Shown here: positions 9,974 to 20,469 of the stretch, one piece after another
How the letters are laid out: each line of letters starts with the position of its first letter
Position numbering within the stretch: the first letter of the stretch is position 1
Assembly: GCF_002234675.1 (NCBI RefSeq)
Contig: NC_019878.2
Coordinates: 2,147,763 to 2,211,762 of the forward strand
Direction: 5' to 3'
Length of the DNA stretch: 64,000 nt
Source of the DNA: Oryzias latipes
Taxonomy: Eukaryota > Chordata > Actinopteri > Beloniformes > Adrianichthyidae
Program-made: the position numbers and the translations under genes
Notes under the pieces: generated by a model
The model's database searches: none
Seen by the model: the letters and a program-made list of their open reading frames with translations, nothing else
Told to the model about the DNA's origin: nothing

Positions 9974-11872
9974 TCATCTGTTGGAGGTGATATTAACTGC
10001 CGATTCCCACTGGGTGTCTCTTTGTGTCTGGGTTTGAGATGTTCCCTTGTCCTCTAGTAGGTTTTTTCCTTCAATGTCAACAAGGTATGTCCTGGGCTCT
10101 CTTATGGGATTAGGCCTGTTCAAGATAGTTCCTGGCTCCCATATCTTTTTTAGTGTGTTCTTCACATACGCTTGCTCCTTGTCCTGAAGGTCACTTCTCT
10201 CTTTCCCAGCACGCATGTCATAAAACTCTTGCTGCTTCGCTTGCTTTATCCTGTTCATCTCCAGGTGGTCGTCAGCATGTGGATGGTGTGACAGAAGAGC
10301 TCCTTTGCTGATTGGCAGTAAGGATTTTGGTTTTCTGCCATATAGCAGCTCATATGGTGATGGCATGTTGTCATCCAGTGGTGTTTTTCTATACATCCAC
10401 AGTGCTGTGTAAGGGCAGGTGGTATCTTCCTTGACTTTCTTCCACATTGACTTCACGGTCCCTACAGCTCTTTCAGCTACACTGTTAGCTTGATGGTGAT
10501 AGGGAGAGCTGAACTTTGAGGTGATGTTTGAATCTTCACACTTCCTTTTGAACGCTTCACTTACATACTGTCTGCCACAGTCTGCAATTATTGTTGAAGG
10601 TAGCCCATGCTCACCCAGAACACTCTTGAAATAGGTGCACACGTTCCTAGCGGATATGTCAGGAAGTAGTCTCATGACTGGAAAACGTGAATAGTAGTCC
10701 ACAATGATCAGGTATTTATGGCTGTCGAACTAGAATATGTCAGAACCAAGTATTTCTCATGGGCGTGTTGGAAGGTCAGGTTGCATTATGGGTAGTTTCT
10801 GCTGTGCTGGCTGAAACATGCAGCACACATGACATCCTTTCACCATTTCTCTAATGGTGCTGCTAATACCTGGCCAAAACACAGATTCTCTGGCAAGCAG
10901 TGTGCATTTAGTCTCACCTTGGTGAAGAATGTCCAGAATGTCATTTCTCAGTGCTTCTGGAATGACAATTCTCTCTCCTTTCAGGATGAGGCCATCTTCC
11001 AAAACAAGATCACATCTGAATGTCTAATATTCTCACAGTTTGGGTGGACACTGCTTCCTGTATTGAGGCCAGCCTTTGTAGATGGTGTCTTTGAGCATGT
11101 TCATTGTTGAGTCATTGCTTCTCTGACAGCTTTGTCATCCATCAGCCGTGTAGAGGTAGAAATGAAGTGCACATCAGACTGGTTGCTTGTAGTTGTTTCT
11201 TTTGTTGTCTTTTGGCAGATTTGTGACAAAGCATCTGCTAACAGGATTGAACACTCTGGTTTGTATTTAACTTCAATGTCAAATTTAAGATAGCTGAGAA
11301 TGAATCTCGAGTCTTGTGGGTGTTTCTGCAAGGTTTTTCTTGAAAATCTGTTCCAGGGGTGAGTGGTCAGTTTCCACCATTACTTGTCTTCCAAGCAGGT
11401 AGTATTCAAACTTTTCTAGTCCAAACATAACTGCGAGGCACTCTCTCTCAGTGTTGGAGTCTCTGGATTCTGTGGGGCTCAAACATCTCAATGCCATACC
11501 AACAATTATTTCTTGCCCATGCTGATCAATTTGTCTGATCCAGGCTCCGAGAGCCAGGGTGCGGGCGTCACACTGCAGGAGGGTTACTGTATTAGGGTCA
11601 GAGTCATAACAGCTGATCAATTGCTTTGTGCACAGTTCCTTTTTGATGTCATCCAGAGCTTGCTGATGATGGGGTTCCCATCTGAAGTGGACATTTTTTT
11701 AATTAGTTCTCTTAGGGGAGCAACTATCTTTGCCAGTTTGGTTGAGAATCTCTTAAGGTACGTCACCATTCCCAGGAGTGTTTGGAGTTCCTTAGTGTTT
11801 GGTGGAGCTTGAATGTCTTTAAAAGCCTGCAGTTTGTCTTCTGAAGGCAGCAGCCCATCTTCTGTGAGTGTT
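9974..11872 (-). pseudogene. Ty3/gypsy Pol remnant: RT thumb, RNase H, integrase
   Basis: In coding order (right to left) the pieces are: the RT thumb (11872-11620, LLGMVTYLKRFS type), RNase H (11620-11285, TLLQCDART...ETDHSPLEQIF), the linker (11331-11101), the integrase zinc-binding region (11002-10757, CHVCC), and the integrase core plus C-terminus (10702-9974). The core shows DYYSRF, IIADCGRQY (usually DNG) and NSVAERAVGT. Multiple frameshifts separate the pieces. The region 5' of the thumb, including gag, protease and the RT catalytic box, is missing: the 5' LTR joins directly to the thumb at about 11872. This is a dead, internally deleted copy. Confidence 0.85.
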
Positions 11873-12025
11873 TATAAAATAAAGCATCTGGTGTCTCACA
11901 CTGCCATCTAGTGGAACATAACAAAAGTGCTTTGACTAACAAAATCTATGGCTGTGTCCGAATTACCGCCCTAACCCCTAACTACTAAAACCCTATATAG
12001 TGCGGCACTATATAGTTCTCTATAT

Positions 12026-12908
12026 CAGTGTTTTTCAACCAGTGTGCCGCGGCACAGTGTGCCGCGGGAGATGGTCAAGTGTGCCGTGGGAAATTACCCT
12101 CATTAATCATTCACTGATCTAAAAACATTTTCCATCTCCAGGAAATCAGCTCTTTGTTCATCCAAACAGGCCCTGATAAAACACTGAGTAGTGAGGAATA
12201 TAAAAGATCTTAAAATTACTTTTTCTTTGTGTTTATTTGATTCTATTAAAGACATTTTGATAAGAATGACGGTATTTACCTGCAGCTATAGCGGTTTGCG
12301 GGAAAGTCCCGCCCCTTTACCTGTCTCCGCCAATCATTGTTGAAGGCTTAATCACATGTCAGCAGTCTGACCAATCAGAAGTGGTTAAAGTCTTCACTTC
12401 CTTGTTCTTAATTCTGCTCATAAAGTCTCTCAGTTCCAACAAAAATACCAGCTAAAGCTCGTCTTTAGCGGTGTAGCTTTCCACAGAGTCCGGTGTCAGA
12501 CCGTGAACAAAACAATGAAGCTCACAGACGCGAGTCTTTCTGCCCTTTTTCGGCAGTTTTCACACAACATCTCCCATGATGCATTGGCTTAAAGGGCCAG
12601 TGTCCCAGCGCACAATGAGTGCGCGTGAAATGTCTAGAAACCTCAACGGACAAACAAACAGTTTCTAAATTTTCTAATTTAACTTTTATTTCATCTCTTA
12701 GAAAAAACAGCCGCAACTTCCTGCTTTTTTGGCCACAATTATCACAAAATGCACGTGAGATTGCGGGGGGGGGGGGGGGGGGGGGGCTGTCGATCAATAG
12801 AGACCATGAATTTCTGCTTATTTATTTATTTTTTTGGATGCTGGTGTGCCGCGGGATTTTTGTCAAGGTTAAAGTGTGCCGTGGCTCAGAAAAGGTTGAA
12901 AAACACTG
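12026..12908. mobile_element. Nonautonomous hAT element with 8-bp TSD CTCTATAT
   Basis: Terminal inverted repeats CAGTGTTTTTCAACC (12026) and GGTTGAAAAACACTG (ending 12908) are perfect over 15 bp, followed by inverted GTGTGCCGCGG-like subterminal motifs. The 8-bp direct repeat CTCTATAT flanks it (12018-12025 and 12909-12916). A G-homopolymer (12765-12786) lies within. There is no transposase ORF; the small ORFs here are not meaningful. Confidence 0.9.
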
Positions 12909-13383
12909 CTCTATATAGTTCTCTGAATTTTCAAAGCAATTCGGACACCCGTGCTCACTAGTTTTCTCTTTCGGGTGTTTTCAAATGGCGCTCGGCACGA
13001 AAACAAAGTGGCGCATTACCGCCACCACCTGGTCTGGAGGGGAACTACTTCTATTTAACGCGGAGAATGACACCCATTTGTCAAATTAAAAATATAAAAA
13101 ATATGAACATTTTATGAAGACTATCATGGAAAATGTGGCTGATTTGTAGATAATAAAATTACAAACACATTGGTGGGGATTTTATGTATTTGTTGATAAA
13201 TAAACCCCCATGTTATTACTCCATGGCAATATTTATTTTTGTGCCGCTGAACAATTTACGGGCTCTTGCGAGGAGGCATTTTTTTTCCGTAGTTTTCTCT
13301 TCTACCTTACTGAAAATAGCTTTATATATGAATCTGTCCTTGTTCCTGGCAATAATTCAACCGTTTTTCATGGGATCAAACCA

Positions 13384-14800
13384 AAAACGAGCAGATATGC
13401 ACCATCACAGGACGGCAAGGAGAAGCAGACGTCTCAGAAGATTTACTCTGGATGCCCTGGCCAGACATGAACAACTTGTGAGTTAAACTTAAAAGTTTTT
13501 TATTAGTTCAATTTAGGCATTTGTCACTAATTGTGCTCAAGGTTACACAGTCTGCTGGGTAAGAGTTAAAAATTCTTTTTCAACACTGGATTATGAACTG
13601 TATAGTACAACTACATAAAACACTTGTGAGATCTAAGTTTAGTATTTTTTATTCAGAGTCAAACCATATCACTTGTTTTAAACAAAAATACTTTAATTTT
13701 TAAATATGTATATAAAAATCCAAAAACCCAGCCAAAAAAAACACGAGATTTTCCAGCATTAATAAATATGTCATAAACTAAAATGTAAGACACCAGAATA
13801 AAATGAAACATTCAAAAAAATCAGATTTAATTTTCTCAATGAAATAATTATTTTTCTATTTTACAGGGTCTTCCACGTCTCTACTGCTTTGCCAACATAA
13901 AGGTGTCTGTCGTGGCCCTTCACGCTGACGCTCAGTCCGACACAAGACCAGACCGACAGACCCGGGGATCGGTTGACCCGCAGGACCATTGAGCATCTGG
14001 TGGAGCAGCTTCGGGTTCCTCACACTCTGGGGGGGGGGCACAGGAGACTGAGGTCCTGGTGTTTCTTTTCTGGCTGGCGTGTGGCACATCATACAGTGTG
14101 GTAGCCAGGGCCTTTGACATGACACGGTCCACTGTAAGCGACGTTGTCCACAGGACGGCAGACCGCATCCTCCAGCTGATGAGCAGGGTCACCCAGCATC
14201 CAGTGGGAATGAACTGCCATTAGTCACCTCAGGTTTTTTAGCAGCTCGCTGAGTCTTCCACCTTCCAAAAGGTCGTAGGGAGTATCGATGGCTGCCACTT
14301 AAGAATAAAGGCCCTAAAAGAAAATGCAGCTTGTTATTTTAACAGGAAGCTTTTTTATTCCATTCAACTGCAGGCTGTACGTGACTAATGCCAAATTTAG
14401 AGATATTTTTGTTGGGAATCAAGGATCAGTCCACAGTTCACAGGTTCTAAGTAAAAGCCCAATTTATGTAAATAAAACATTACCCACCTGAAGGATCCTT
14501 TTGGGTGATGGTGGGTATCCCTGCATTGCTCATCCCATCACGCTGCTGACACCCTACAGGGAACCCATGAGGAATGCAGTTCAGGCCCGTTACAACCAGC
14601 ACCACGCCAAGGCACGCTCTGTGGTGGAGAGAGAGCATTTGGCAAATGAGGAGGAGAGCAATATTTCTGGGGGCACTGGAAGTAAAACCAACCTTTGCAA
14701 TGAAAATCATTGCCTGCAGTTCAGTTCTGCACAATCTGTGCATCGGTGAAGGGGACTGCTTGGAGCCACAGATGTTGAACCACACCAGGAACCAGTAGGA
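13384..14800 (+). pseudogene. Harbinger/PIF-type DDE transposase pseudogene
   Basis: The plus strand encodes recognisable Harbinger segments. These are a helix-turn-helix-like stretch around 14055-14200 (FLFWLACGTSYSVVARAF, then MTRSTVSDVVHR), the first catalytic block around 14260-14310 (FQKVVGSIDGCH), a FVGNQGSVH block near 14410-14430, and LLGDGGYP...LLTPYREP near 14495-14560. The C-terminal part is YNQHHAKARSVVER...IACSSVLHNLCI up to about 14760. Stops and frameshifts break it into at least four pieces. A basic N-terminal piece may start near 13384 with a possible intron after 13480. The minus-strand ORFs over this region are antisense shadows. Confidence 0.8.
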
Positions 14801-15112
14801 CGGGTAAAGTGGCGTTCGTCTGCGAGGACAAATCTCTGCTTTCCTTTCAGCTCCAACTGTGACACACATGACTCTAGAAGACCAGGATTATTGTTAACAT
14901 ATATAAAATAAATGTTAACATATAAAACGAAAATGTAAATATGTACATTTGATATTTCTATGAAAATCCTTTTGAGATTGTTAAAAATGGCTCAGATTTA
15001 AATAATACATGTAAATAATTCATTTTTGTTCATGCATTTATTAAACAAATTGCAAAAACAAAGACGACGTTACATTTTGTGAACAATATTTTAACAACAA
15101 TATTTTAAAGTT

Positions 15113-15250
15113 TTTTCTTCAATGATTTGTGATCTTCACTGGTGTCCATGGATTACATGAAATCTTTCCACCTTTATCCACCTTTGTCATGGTAGGGAGA
15201 ACACATCAATGGAAGGGGGGGGGGGGTCATCTGAGATAGCACAAGGGTTA
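15113..15250. mobile_element. piggyBac-like MITE fragment (right part)
   Basis: This is nearly identical to 9415-9554 and 37542-37687 (CTTCAATGATTTGTGATCTT through GATAGCACAAGGGTTAA) and includes a G-run. The left end is lost. It ends at the TTAA that matches a TTAA inside the gypsy LTR, consistent with insertion into that LTR. Confidence 0.65.
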
Positions 15251-15394
15251 ACACACTTAACATAATAACACTATGACAATGGCGGAGCCTGGGGGCGGGG
15301 CTTTGAATTGGTTATTTAAAGTGCAATTGCATTTGTCATCAGTAAGCCACAGAGGGGAATGATGGATGCCAATGGTACGGTGGCCCAGAAGGTT

Positions 15395-15550
15395 CACAAC
15401 TCAACACAAAAACTCACAGCACAATAACTCACAACAAAATAACTCACATTACATGAACTCACAACACAATAGCTCACAACACATTTACTCATGACACAAC
15501 ATAATAACTTACAACACAATAACTCCCAAAACAACACATTAACTCACAAC
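15395..15550. repeat. Minisatellite, unit about AACTCACAACACAAT
   Basis: About ten imperfect copies of a 13-16 bp unit (AACTCACAACACAAT and variants) run head to tail. They are followed by GGAAGTTTAGCTGCGACGG. Unit boundaries drift through small indels. Confidence 0.85.
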
Positions 15551-15753
15551 GGAAGTTTAGCTGCGACGGAGGTGCTTTTATTCTGAAATTTCCACTGGGC
15601 TAAGCGGCTAACAGAAAGTAACGTCACAGTGAGCTTTGGATGGAACACGTATTTTCTACAGGAGATGCTAGCAGCAGAGACGATTGTTAAAATCTTCAGA
15701 AGTAAGTAAAACAAGCATTTATTTTAATAATATATTATAAACTGCTGATATGC

Positions 15754-15989
15754 AGGTAGCCGGTTTAGCTCATGCTGGTTTGCGGCACCTTCCGTCCGTC
15801 CGTGAAACCAGGGTTCGAATCCGGGCTGCTCCCTGTTTCCTTCTCTACTTCTGTGCCGGTCCCAAGCCTGGATTAATTGAGATGGTTGCGTCAGGAAGGG
15901 CATCTGGTGTAAAACATTGCCAAGTTTACTATGGGACTCATTTGCTGTGGTGACCCCTGATGGGAAAAAGCTGAAAGAGAAAGAAGATT
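15754..15989 (+). mobile_element. tRNA-derived SINE with RTE-derived body and tail
   Basis: The head contains an A-box-like TAGCTCATGCTGG and a B box GGTTCGAATCC. The body from about 15842 (TTCTGTGCCGGTCCCAAGCC) matches the 5' end of the RTE at 34464-37393. The tail (GGTGACCCCTGATGGGAAAA ... GAAAGAGAAAGAAGA) matches its 3' end. Flanking 14-bp direct repeats AACTGCTGATATGC / AACTACTGATATGC (15740-15753 and 15990-16003) differ at one base. It is transcribed by RNA polymerase III in principle and would use RTE enzymes. A second copy lies at 58838-59066 on the other strand. Confidence 0.85.
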
Positions 15990-16322
15990 AACTACTGATA
16001 TGCGCTATAGGAAATGCTTTAACTGGGGTGTGTTCTTACAGAGATGTTGCACATTGGAGGTTTGCAGTCTCACCACTGTGGACCGCGCATTGGCTTCCCC
16101 AATCTGAGACCCTAGCTGCGGTTACATATTATCTTAATAATAAGTGCTTAATAACGCATAAGTTAGTTTTCTTGAAATAGTGTGTGTAACAAATGGATGT
16201 GGTAACAAGGTTGAATAAATAAAACTTAAAAATAACATAATGAGGCATCTTCACCATAAAGTGGTGTGTGCGATTTTTTGGGGGGTTATTTGTCTACTTA
16301 CAGTTGTTTGTTTTTCTTACAG

Positions 16323-16443
16323 AAGAAGAATATGTATTGTCCTTTTTGTGGACAGACCCTGGAGTTTCTAACTCCATTTGGCAGATTATGCGGCAAGGAT
16401 ATTCATTTCCTGAAACGAGACTCAGAGACTGGCCCGCCTGAAG
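16323..16443 (+). CDS. Exon-like ORF with zinc-ribbon-like Cys motif, unidentified
   Basis: An open 40-codon stretch is bounded by TTCTTACAG at the 5' side and GAAG|GTAATC at the 3' side, as an internal exon would be. It encodes MYCPFCGQ...RLCGKD, two Cys pairs spaced like a small zinc-binding module. I cannot name the family. It could be an exon of a transposon-encoded or multi-copy fish protein, and I see no partner exons nearby. It is open throughout, but a chance ORF of this size is possible. Confidence 0.35.
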
Positions 16444-16552
16444 GTAATCTAAAAGCTCTCACTTTTTAATTGATACTTCATTGCACATTATTTTTTAGCT
16501 ATGTATATATATTTAGCTATTAGCTATATTTTGCTAGTTAGCTAGATATTTA

Positions 16553-17035
16553 CAGTAAACCCTTGTTTTTCGCGGGGGTTACGTTCCAAAAAGAACCCGT
16601 GATAGGCAAAATCCGTGAAGTAGAAACCTTTGTTTTTTCTTAAAATTATTCTACAATTAAATACTCTATTATACATTGAAAAGAAAGAACAGACCATTTT
16701 ACAGGCTCAAGCATTTGTTTCACAAATAAAAGTACTTTTGGAAACGTTTTTTTAACAAATATCTTCTGTACTGTAATGTCTAATAAAAATAATTTTAATC
16801 ATCCATGTGAACAGAAGGCTTCAAATCGCGGAGATTAGCCCCGCCCACCGACGGGTATCCCTGCGACGCTGTTTTACGTACGTGTACATATTAAACTGCA
16901 ACGTTATTGACGCACAGGTAGAGAAGAAGCGGAGTGACTTTTTAGCCAATCAGAATGCAGAACACAATGCACGATGCAAATCCGTGAAGTAGCGAAACCG
17001 TGAAAAGTAAACCGTGTTATAGCAAGGGATCGCTG
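16553..17035. mobile_element. Tigger/pogo-like nonautonomous element with TA target
   Basis: The left end is CAGTAAACCCTTGTTTTTCG and the right end, inverted, is CAGCGATCCCTTGCTATAAC. Both ends have inner CGTGAAGTAG motifs, and TA dinucleotides flank each side (16551-16552, 17036-17037). Length is 483 bp. The ends are diverged, so it is old. The superfamily is inferred from the TA target and end style. Confidence 0.65.
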
Positions 17036-17069
17036 TATATGAAAAAAAACAAAAACAAAAAAAAACCAC

Positions 17070-17340
17070 CCTTCCGCGGGTGGTTTCTCCTCCAAGCTCG
17101 GGTCCTCTACCAGAGGACTGGGAGCTTGAGGGTCCTGCAATATCTTAGCTGTTCCTAGCACTGCGCTTTTCTGGACTGATAGGTCTGAGGTTTGTTCAGG
17201 GATTTCTTGTAGCCACTCTTCCATCTTGGGGGTTACTGCCCCAAGTGCTCCAATTACCACGGGTACCACTGTCACCTTTCTCTTTTTATGCTTTCTCCAG
17301 TTCTTCTCCGAGTCCCTGGTATTTCTTCAGTTTCCGCAAC
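17070..17340 (-). pseudogene. LINE ORF C-terminal fragment (VVPVVIGALG motif)
   Basis: The minus strand encodes KYQGLGEELEKA and, after a frame change, TVVPVVIGALGAVTPKMEEW ... QKSAVLGTAKIL. This conserved C-terminal block occurs in teleost non-LTR retrotransposons; I associate it with R2/R4-like clades from memory and am unsure of the clade. There is a stop in the first part. The A-rich stretch at 17040-17066 precedes its 3' side. Nothing upstream of the C-terminus survives. Confidence 0.6.
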
Positions 17341-17394
17341 GGCTTTCCTGGGCATCTCTGTGGTTCAAGACAAAGAGAAGAACTGTGTCTTTCT

Positions 17395-18172
17395 ACATCA
17401 GAAGGATTAAATTGAAGCCATACTTAAGAAATACGGGATGGAAAATGCTAATCCTGTAGCAACTTCTGCTGATACCAATGTGAAACTGAAAAAGGTGATG
17501 GTGTTAGTAAACCAGTACAACAACAAAACTATCAGTCAATGGTGGTTTGCTGTATGCTTCAATAGCCACACGACCAGACATAGCTCAAGCTGTGAATGCT
17601 GTCTCAAAGTTCAACGCAGATCCCAATACTGCTCATCTGACTGGTGTGAATAGGATACTTCGATACCTGGAAGGGACAGTGAATCTTGCTCTTAAATATG
17701 ATATTAACTGGATTTTCAGATGCGGATTGGGCTGGTGACCAAGATGACCGACGCTTGACAACAGGCAACATGAGTTTCTACTGAGTGGAGGAGCGGTGAG
17801 CTGGCTCAGCAAGAAACAGGCCACAGTTGCACTCTCAACAGCAGAAGCTGAATATGTTGCACTTAGTCAAGCTGCTCAAGAAGGAGTTTGGCTGAGACGA
17901 TTACTGGCTGATCTTGGAGTGGAGGATTCACCCACAGTGACCCTGGAAGACAACCAAAGTGCCATCGCAATTGTAAAAAAAATCCAGTGGATCACTCCAG
18001 AACTAAGCACATAGACATTTGACATCACTACATCCGTGAATGTATGCAAAATGGACAGATAAAACTACAATATTGTCCAACAGAAAATATGAAAGAAGAT
18101 ATCTTGACCAAGCCGTTGACCAAACAGAGGTTTAAAAGTCTCAGAGGAGAGATTGGACTTTGTTTTGTGTGA
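17395..18172 (+). pseudogene. Ty1/copia Pol C-terminus (late RT and RNase H)
   Basis: The reading contains KKYGMENANP, then LLYASIATRPDIAQAVNAVS, HLTGVNRILRYLEGT, and the copia RNase H blocks [20 protein letters not shown] and LLADLGV...EDNQSAIAI. The reading continues through an HYIRECMQNG block to DILTKPL near 18120. At least three frameshifts break it. These motifs are diagnostic of copia RNase H rather than gypsy. Upstream pol and gag are absent; the 5' edge abuts the LINE fragment near 17340-17395. Confidence 0.85.
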
Positions 18173-18433
18173 GAATAGTTGAATATTTTTTGACTGAATG
18201 TATCCATAAATATTTTGTTTTGAAAGAAAATGAATATGTAGATGAGAAATTTAAAAGAAAGGTGAAACCTTAAGTTTCTTAAGGTATTGGATACAATAAG
18301 TGAGTTTGAAAAAAAAGATATCTGGAATTGAAGTTTTCTTTAAAAAAACTGTTAATTATAAAGCTGTTTTGTGAAAAGAGAGAAGAAAAATATTTGTCTT
18401 TAAGGTTCTAAATGATATGAAATTATGTGGGAG

Positions 18434-18523
18434 TGTTAGGTGTCAGTGTCAGTTGGACAGTTATTGTTTTGTCCTACAAAGAGTTAATAAATGAACGGGG
18501 TGACTCGTGTCTGAAAATCAACA
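18434..18523 (+). repeat. 3' LTR of the copia fragment
   Basis: A purine-rich tract (TTATGTGGGAG) precedes TGTTAGGTGTCAGTG at 18434, and a TGTT...AACA boundary is met at 18523. An ATAAA signal sits inside. The end is uncertain; the LTR could extend further, and no 5' copy is available to compare. Confidence 0.5.
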
Positions 18524-18679
18524 CTAGTTCCATCAGGGTTTGAGATATGCCGTCGAGGCGTCGGAAGAGACCCTGTTGAACCGAGGCTATCTGAGTTAAT
18601 GACTGGGCTTGGCGCCCCAGAGCTAATCCCTGCTGGGAAGTGGACACTCGTGGAAATGGACCTGAGAGCGAGGCGACAA

Positions 18680-18893
18680 AACGAGGTAAGTCACATGAAA
18701 AAACCTGAAGACAATAATATACTTGGCAACCAGACTAAGCACCATTAGGAGCAATGAACTGGTGATGAATGCTGGGGCTGGATCTCTTTATGAAGGCAGG
18801 TGGTAGATGAGGTGAGTGTCCACAGCTGGTTCCAATCATGAGAGCAGAGAATGGAGGAGTAGGAGAGACTGCCAGAGACACCATAAAATGAAT
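18680..18893 (-). repeat. LTR fragment of the TGTCATGG gypsy-type family
   Basis: Read on the minus strand this resembles the solo LTRs at 20999-21481 and 53523-54099. It has a decayed TGTCATGG start, a pyrimidine-rich CTCTCCTACTCCTCC, CAGCTGTGGACACTCACCTC, a TATA-like step and CCAGTTCATTGCTCCTAATG. The distal end is not defined and no TSD was found. Confidence 0.55.
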
Positions 18894-19404
18894 AAATCTC
18901 TTTAAAGGACATAAATAGCTTTTTGGAATAAATACAAAACTACCAATCAAATCTGTAAAGACTCATTCATCCTGGATGGTTCACAGTAGAACTGGTTTGG
19001 AAAAACAGGGTTGGCTGGACTTAGTTTTTTAAGCTGATAACAAGTTTGCCTCTTGTCCTGGAGGGCTTTCTCAATTCTGTGTAAAGGCCCGTACACACCG
19101 GGACGAATATTCGCCAGGCGTAATTCGCCAGCGTTTTTCGCCACGTTTTTTGTGTTCACACCCAGGCGATTTTCGCTGACGATGAGCCGAGCGAACATGC
19201 AATTTCATTCCCTGACATTAGATGGTGTTTAATGTAAACAGAAATACTCCTGTACACAAGGTGGCGCTGCGCAACTTTATGCTTCTTAAACTCGCTTTTC
19301 CCTCAGAAGAAGAAAGCAAGTATTTACGTGCTTGTCAGAATAATACAAAGAAAACATGAATATTTCAAGCACCAGTTGCTCCAACTGGTGGTGGTGGGGG
19401 GGGT
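18894..19404. other. No gene; part of a GC-rich MITE-like repeat near 19085-19330
   Basis: The sequence GGCCCGTACACACCGGGACG at about 19087 with CGCCAGGCGT-type repeats resembles one end of a common fish MITE, but no second end is paired here. A TGG/G-rich stretch (19385-19404) borders the gypsy LTR. Confidence 0.35.
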
Positions 19405-19532
19405 TGGGATGTTGTTATGGGGTGTCAGTACACCTTTTGACCAGTAGGTGGAGATAACCACTGATGTATGTAGCTGAGGCTGAGAGAAGCTGCAGAAGAA
19501 GAATAAAGCTGGATCTTGAACTGAGCAGGTGG

Positions 19533-20469
19533 ATACGTATGTTCGAAAACTACGTGCTGGCGTTAGGCGACAAGATGGAGGACAAGAGGAAACGTGCGCT
19601 GCTGATCCACACTGTTGGCGCGGAAGCCCAGCGCATTTTCTACACTTTACCGGATACGGGTGACTCCAACGCGGATGCCCTCCATGCATTAAAGACGTTT
19701 TTCATACCCAAGTTAAATACAGTGGCAGAGAGAAATAAGTTTCGTCAGCGGGCTCAACGTGTCGGTGAGTCAACTGCTCAGTATGCTGCTGCCTTACGTG
19801 AGCTCGCTACTACGTGCGATTTTGGCGCGCTGTCTGATGACATGATATGTGACCAAATTGTGGAAAAAACCAACAACAGGAGGATCCGAGAACGCCTTCT
19901 AATGGAAGACAATCTCACTCTACAGAAAACTCTGACATTATCTGCTCAGATTGAAAGTGCCTTGGCAGAAGCTAAAGCTATGGCTACACCAGCCTGTGAA
20001 GCTGTAGTTGGGATGGTGCAGCAGGGGACTTCCACCGGCGGTGGGAGTTACAGACACGGTCACGGGCGTCCACAAGCTAAAGTACCACAGAAAGTCCTGC
20101 CACATGGACCTGGGTTTGCTGGTAAGACATGTTACCGCTGTGGATCTTCAACACACATTGCAAGTTTTCCTAAATGCCCTGCTAAATCAGCCACATGCCG
20201 AAAATGCAGTAAACATGGACATTTTGAGAGAGTCTGCAGGAGTGGGACTGTGTTGAATAAAGTGAGGGAAGTGTCAGTTGAACAGTCTGACACAATCAAA
20301 ATATTACTGGTGGAAGAAGAGGACATGATGAGCCTTAACAGCAGGCTGATGTGCAAAGTCTCTATGCTTGCAGCTGAGGGACCTACAATTACAGTTGACT
20401 TGCTGGTCAATACTGGATCTGTAGATTACATTCTCCCTATGCGCCTCTACCAGAAGCATTATGGTCACA
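19533..20469 (+). pseudogene. Gypsy Gag with zinc knuckles plus start of protease
   Basis: A long open frame encodes a capsid-like region (RMFENYVLALGDKMEDKRKR ... FRQRAQRVGES ... LRELATTCDFG). Two knuckles follow: CYRCGSSTHIASFPKC is irregular, while CRKCSKHGHFERVC fits CX2CX4HX4C. The protease follows, with VDLLVNTGS in place of the expected DTG, so the catalytic Asp is Asn. The frame is cut inside the protease by the Tc1 end at 20470. The apparent upstream ATG (19464) is LTR-derived; the native start is lost. Confidence 0.85.

Larger units (their letters stand above)
11951..15112 (+). mobile_element. Harbinger/PIF-like element region (decayed)
   Basis: GGCTGTGTCCGAATT at 11951 looks like a transposon end. 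An inverted relative (CAATTCGGACACCC) occurs at about 12940, and an independent short copy with ...GAATTCTGACACAGCC lies at 48275-48369. Harbinger transposase exons follow at 13384-14800. I did not find a matching right end before 15113, so the link between this end and the transposase, and the right boundary, are inferred. The block hosts a hAT MITE at 12026-12908. Confidence 0.45.
11873..15278 (-). repeat. 5' LTR of the gypsy element, split by nested insertions
   Basis: Positions 11873-11950 match the inner part of the 9565-9693 LTR (AAATAAAGCATCTGGTGTC...). Positions 15247-15278 match its outer end (TTAACACACTTAACATAATAACACTATGACA versus TTAACTCACTTAACTTAATAATACTATGACA, read in parts). The intervening about 3.3 kb is Harbinger, hAT and piggyBac-like sequence. 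About 15 bp of LTR between the two halves is missing. The reconstruction is inference from two short matches in the right order and orientation. Confidence 0.55.

Noticed and set aside
13856..14869. Minus-strand ORFs of 86-129 codons
   Set aside because: The plus strand here encodes clear Harbinger transposase motifs; the minus frames are shadows.
15395..15550. A CRISPR-like array
   Set aside because: Units of 13-16 bp without regular spacers in a eukaryotic genome; a minisatellite.
15754..15840. A tRNA gene
   Set aside because: A- and B-box-like motifs are present, but the sequence does not fold into a complete cloverleaf by eye and is fused to an RTE-derived body with a TSD, so it is a SINE head.
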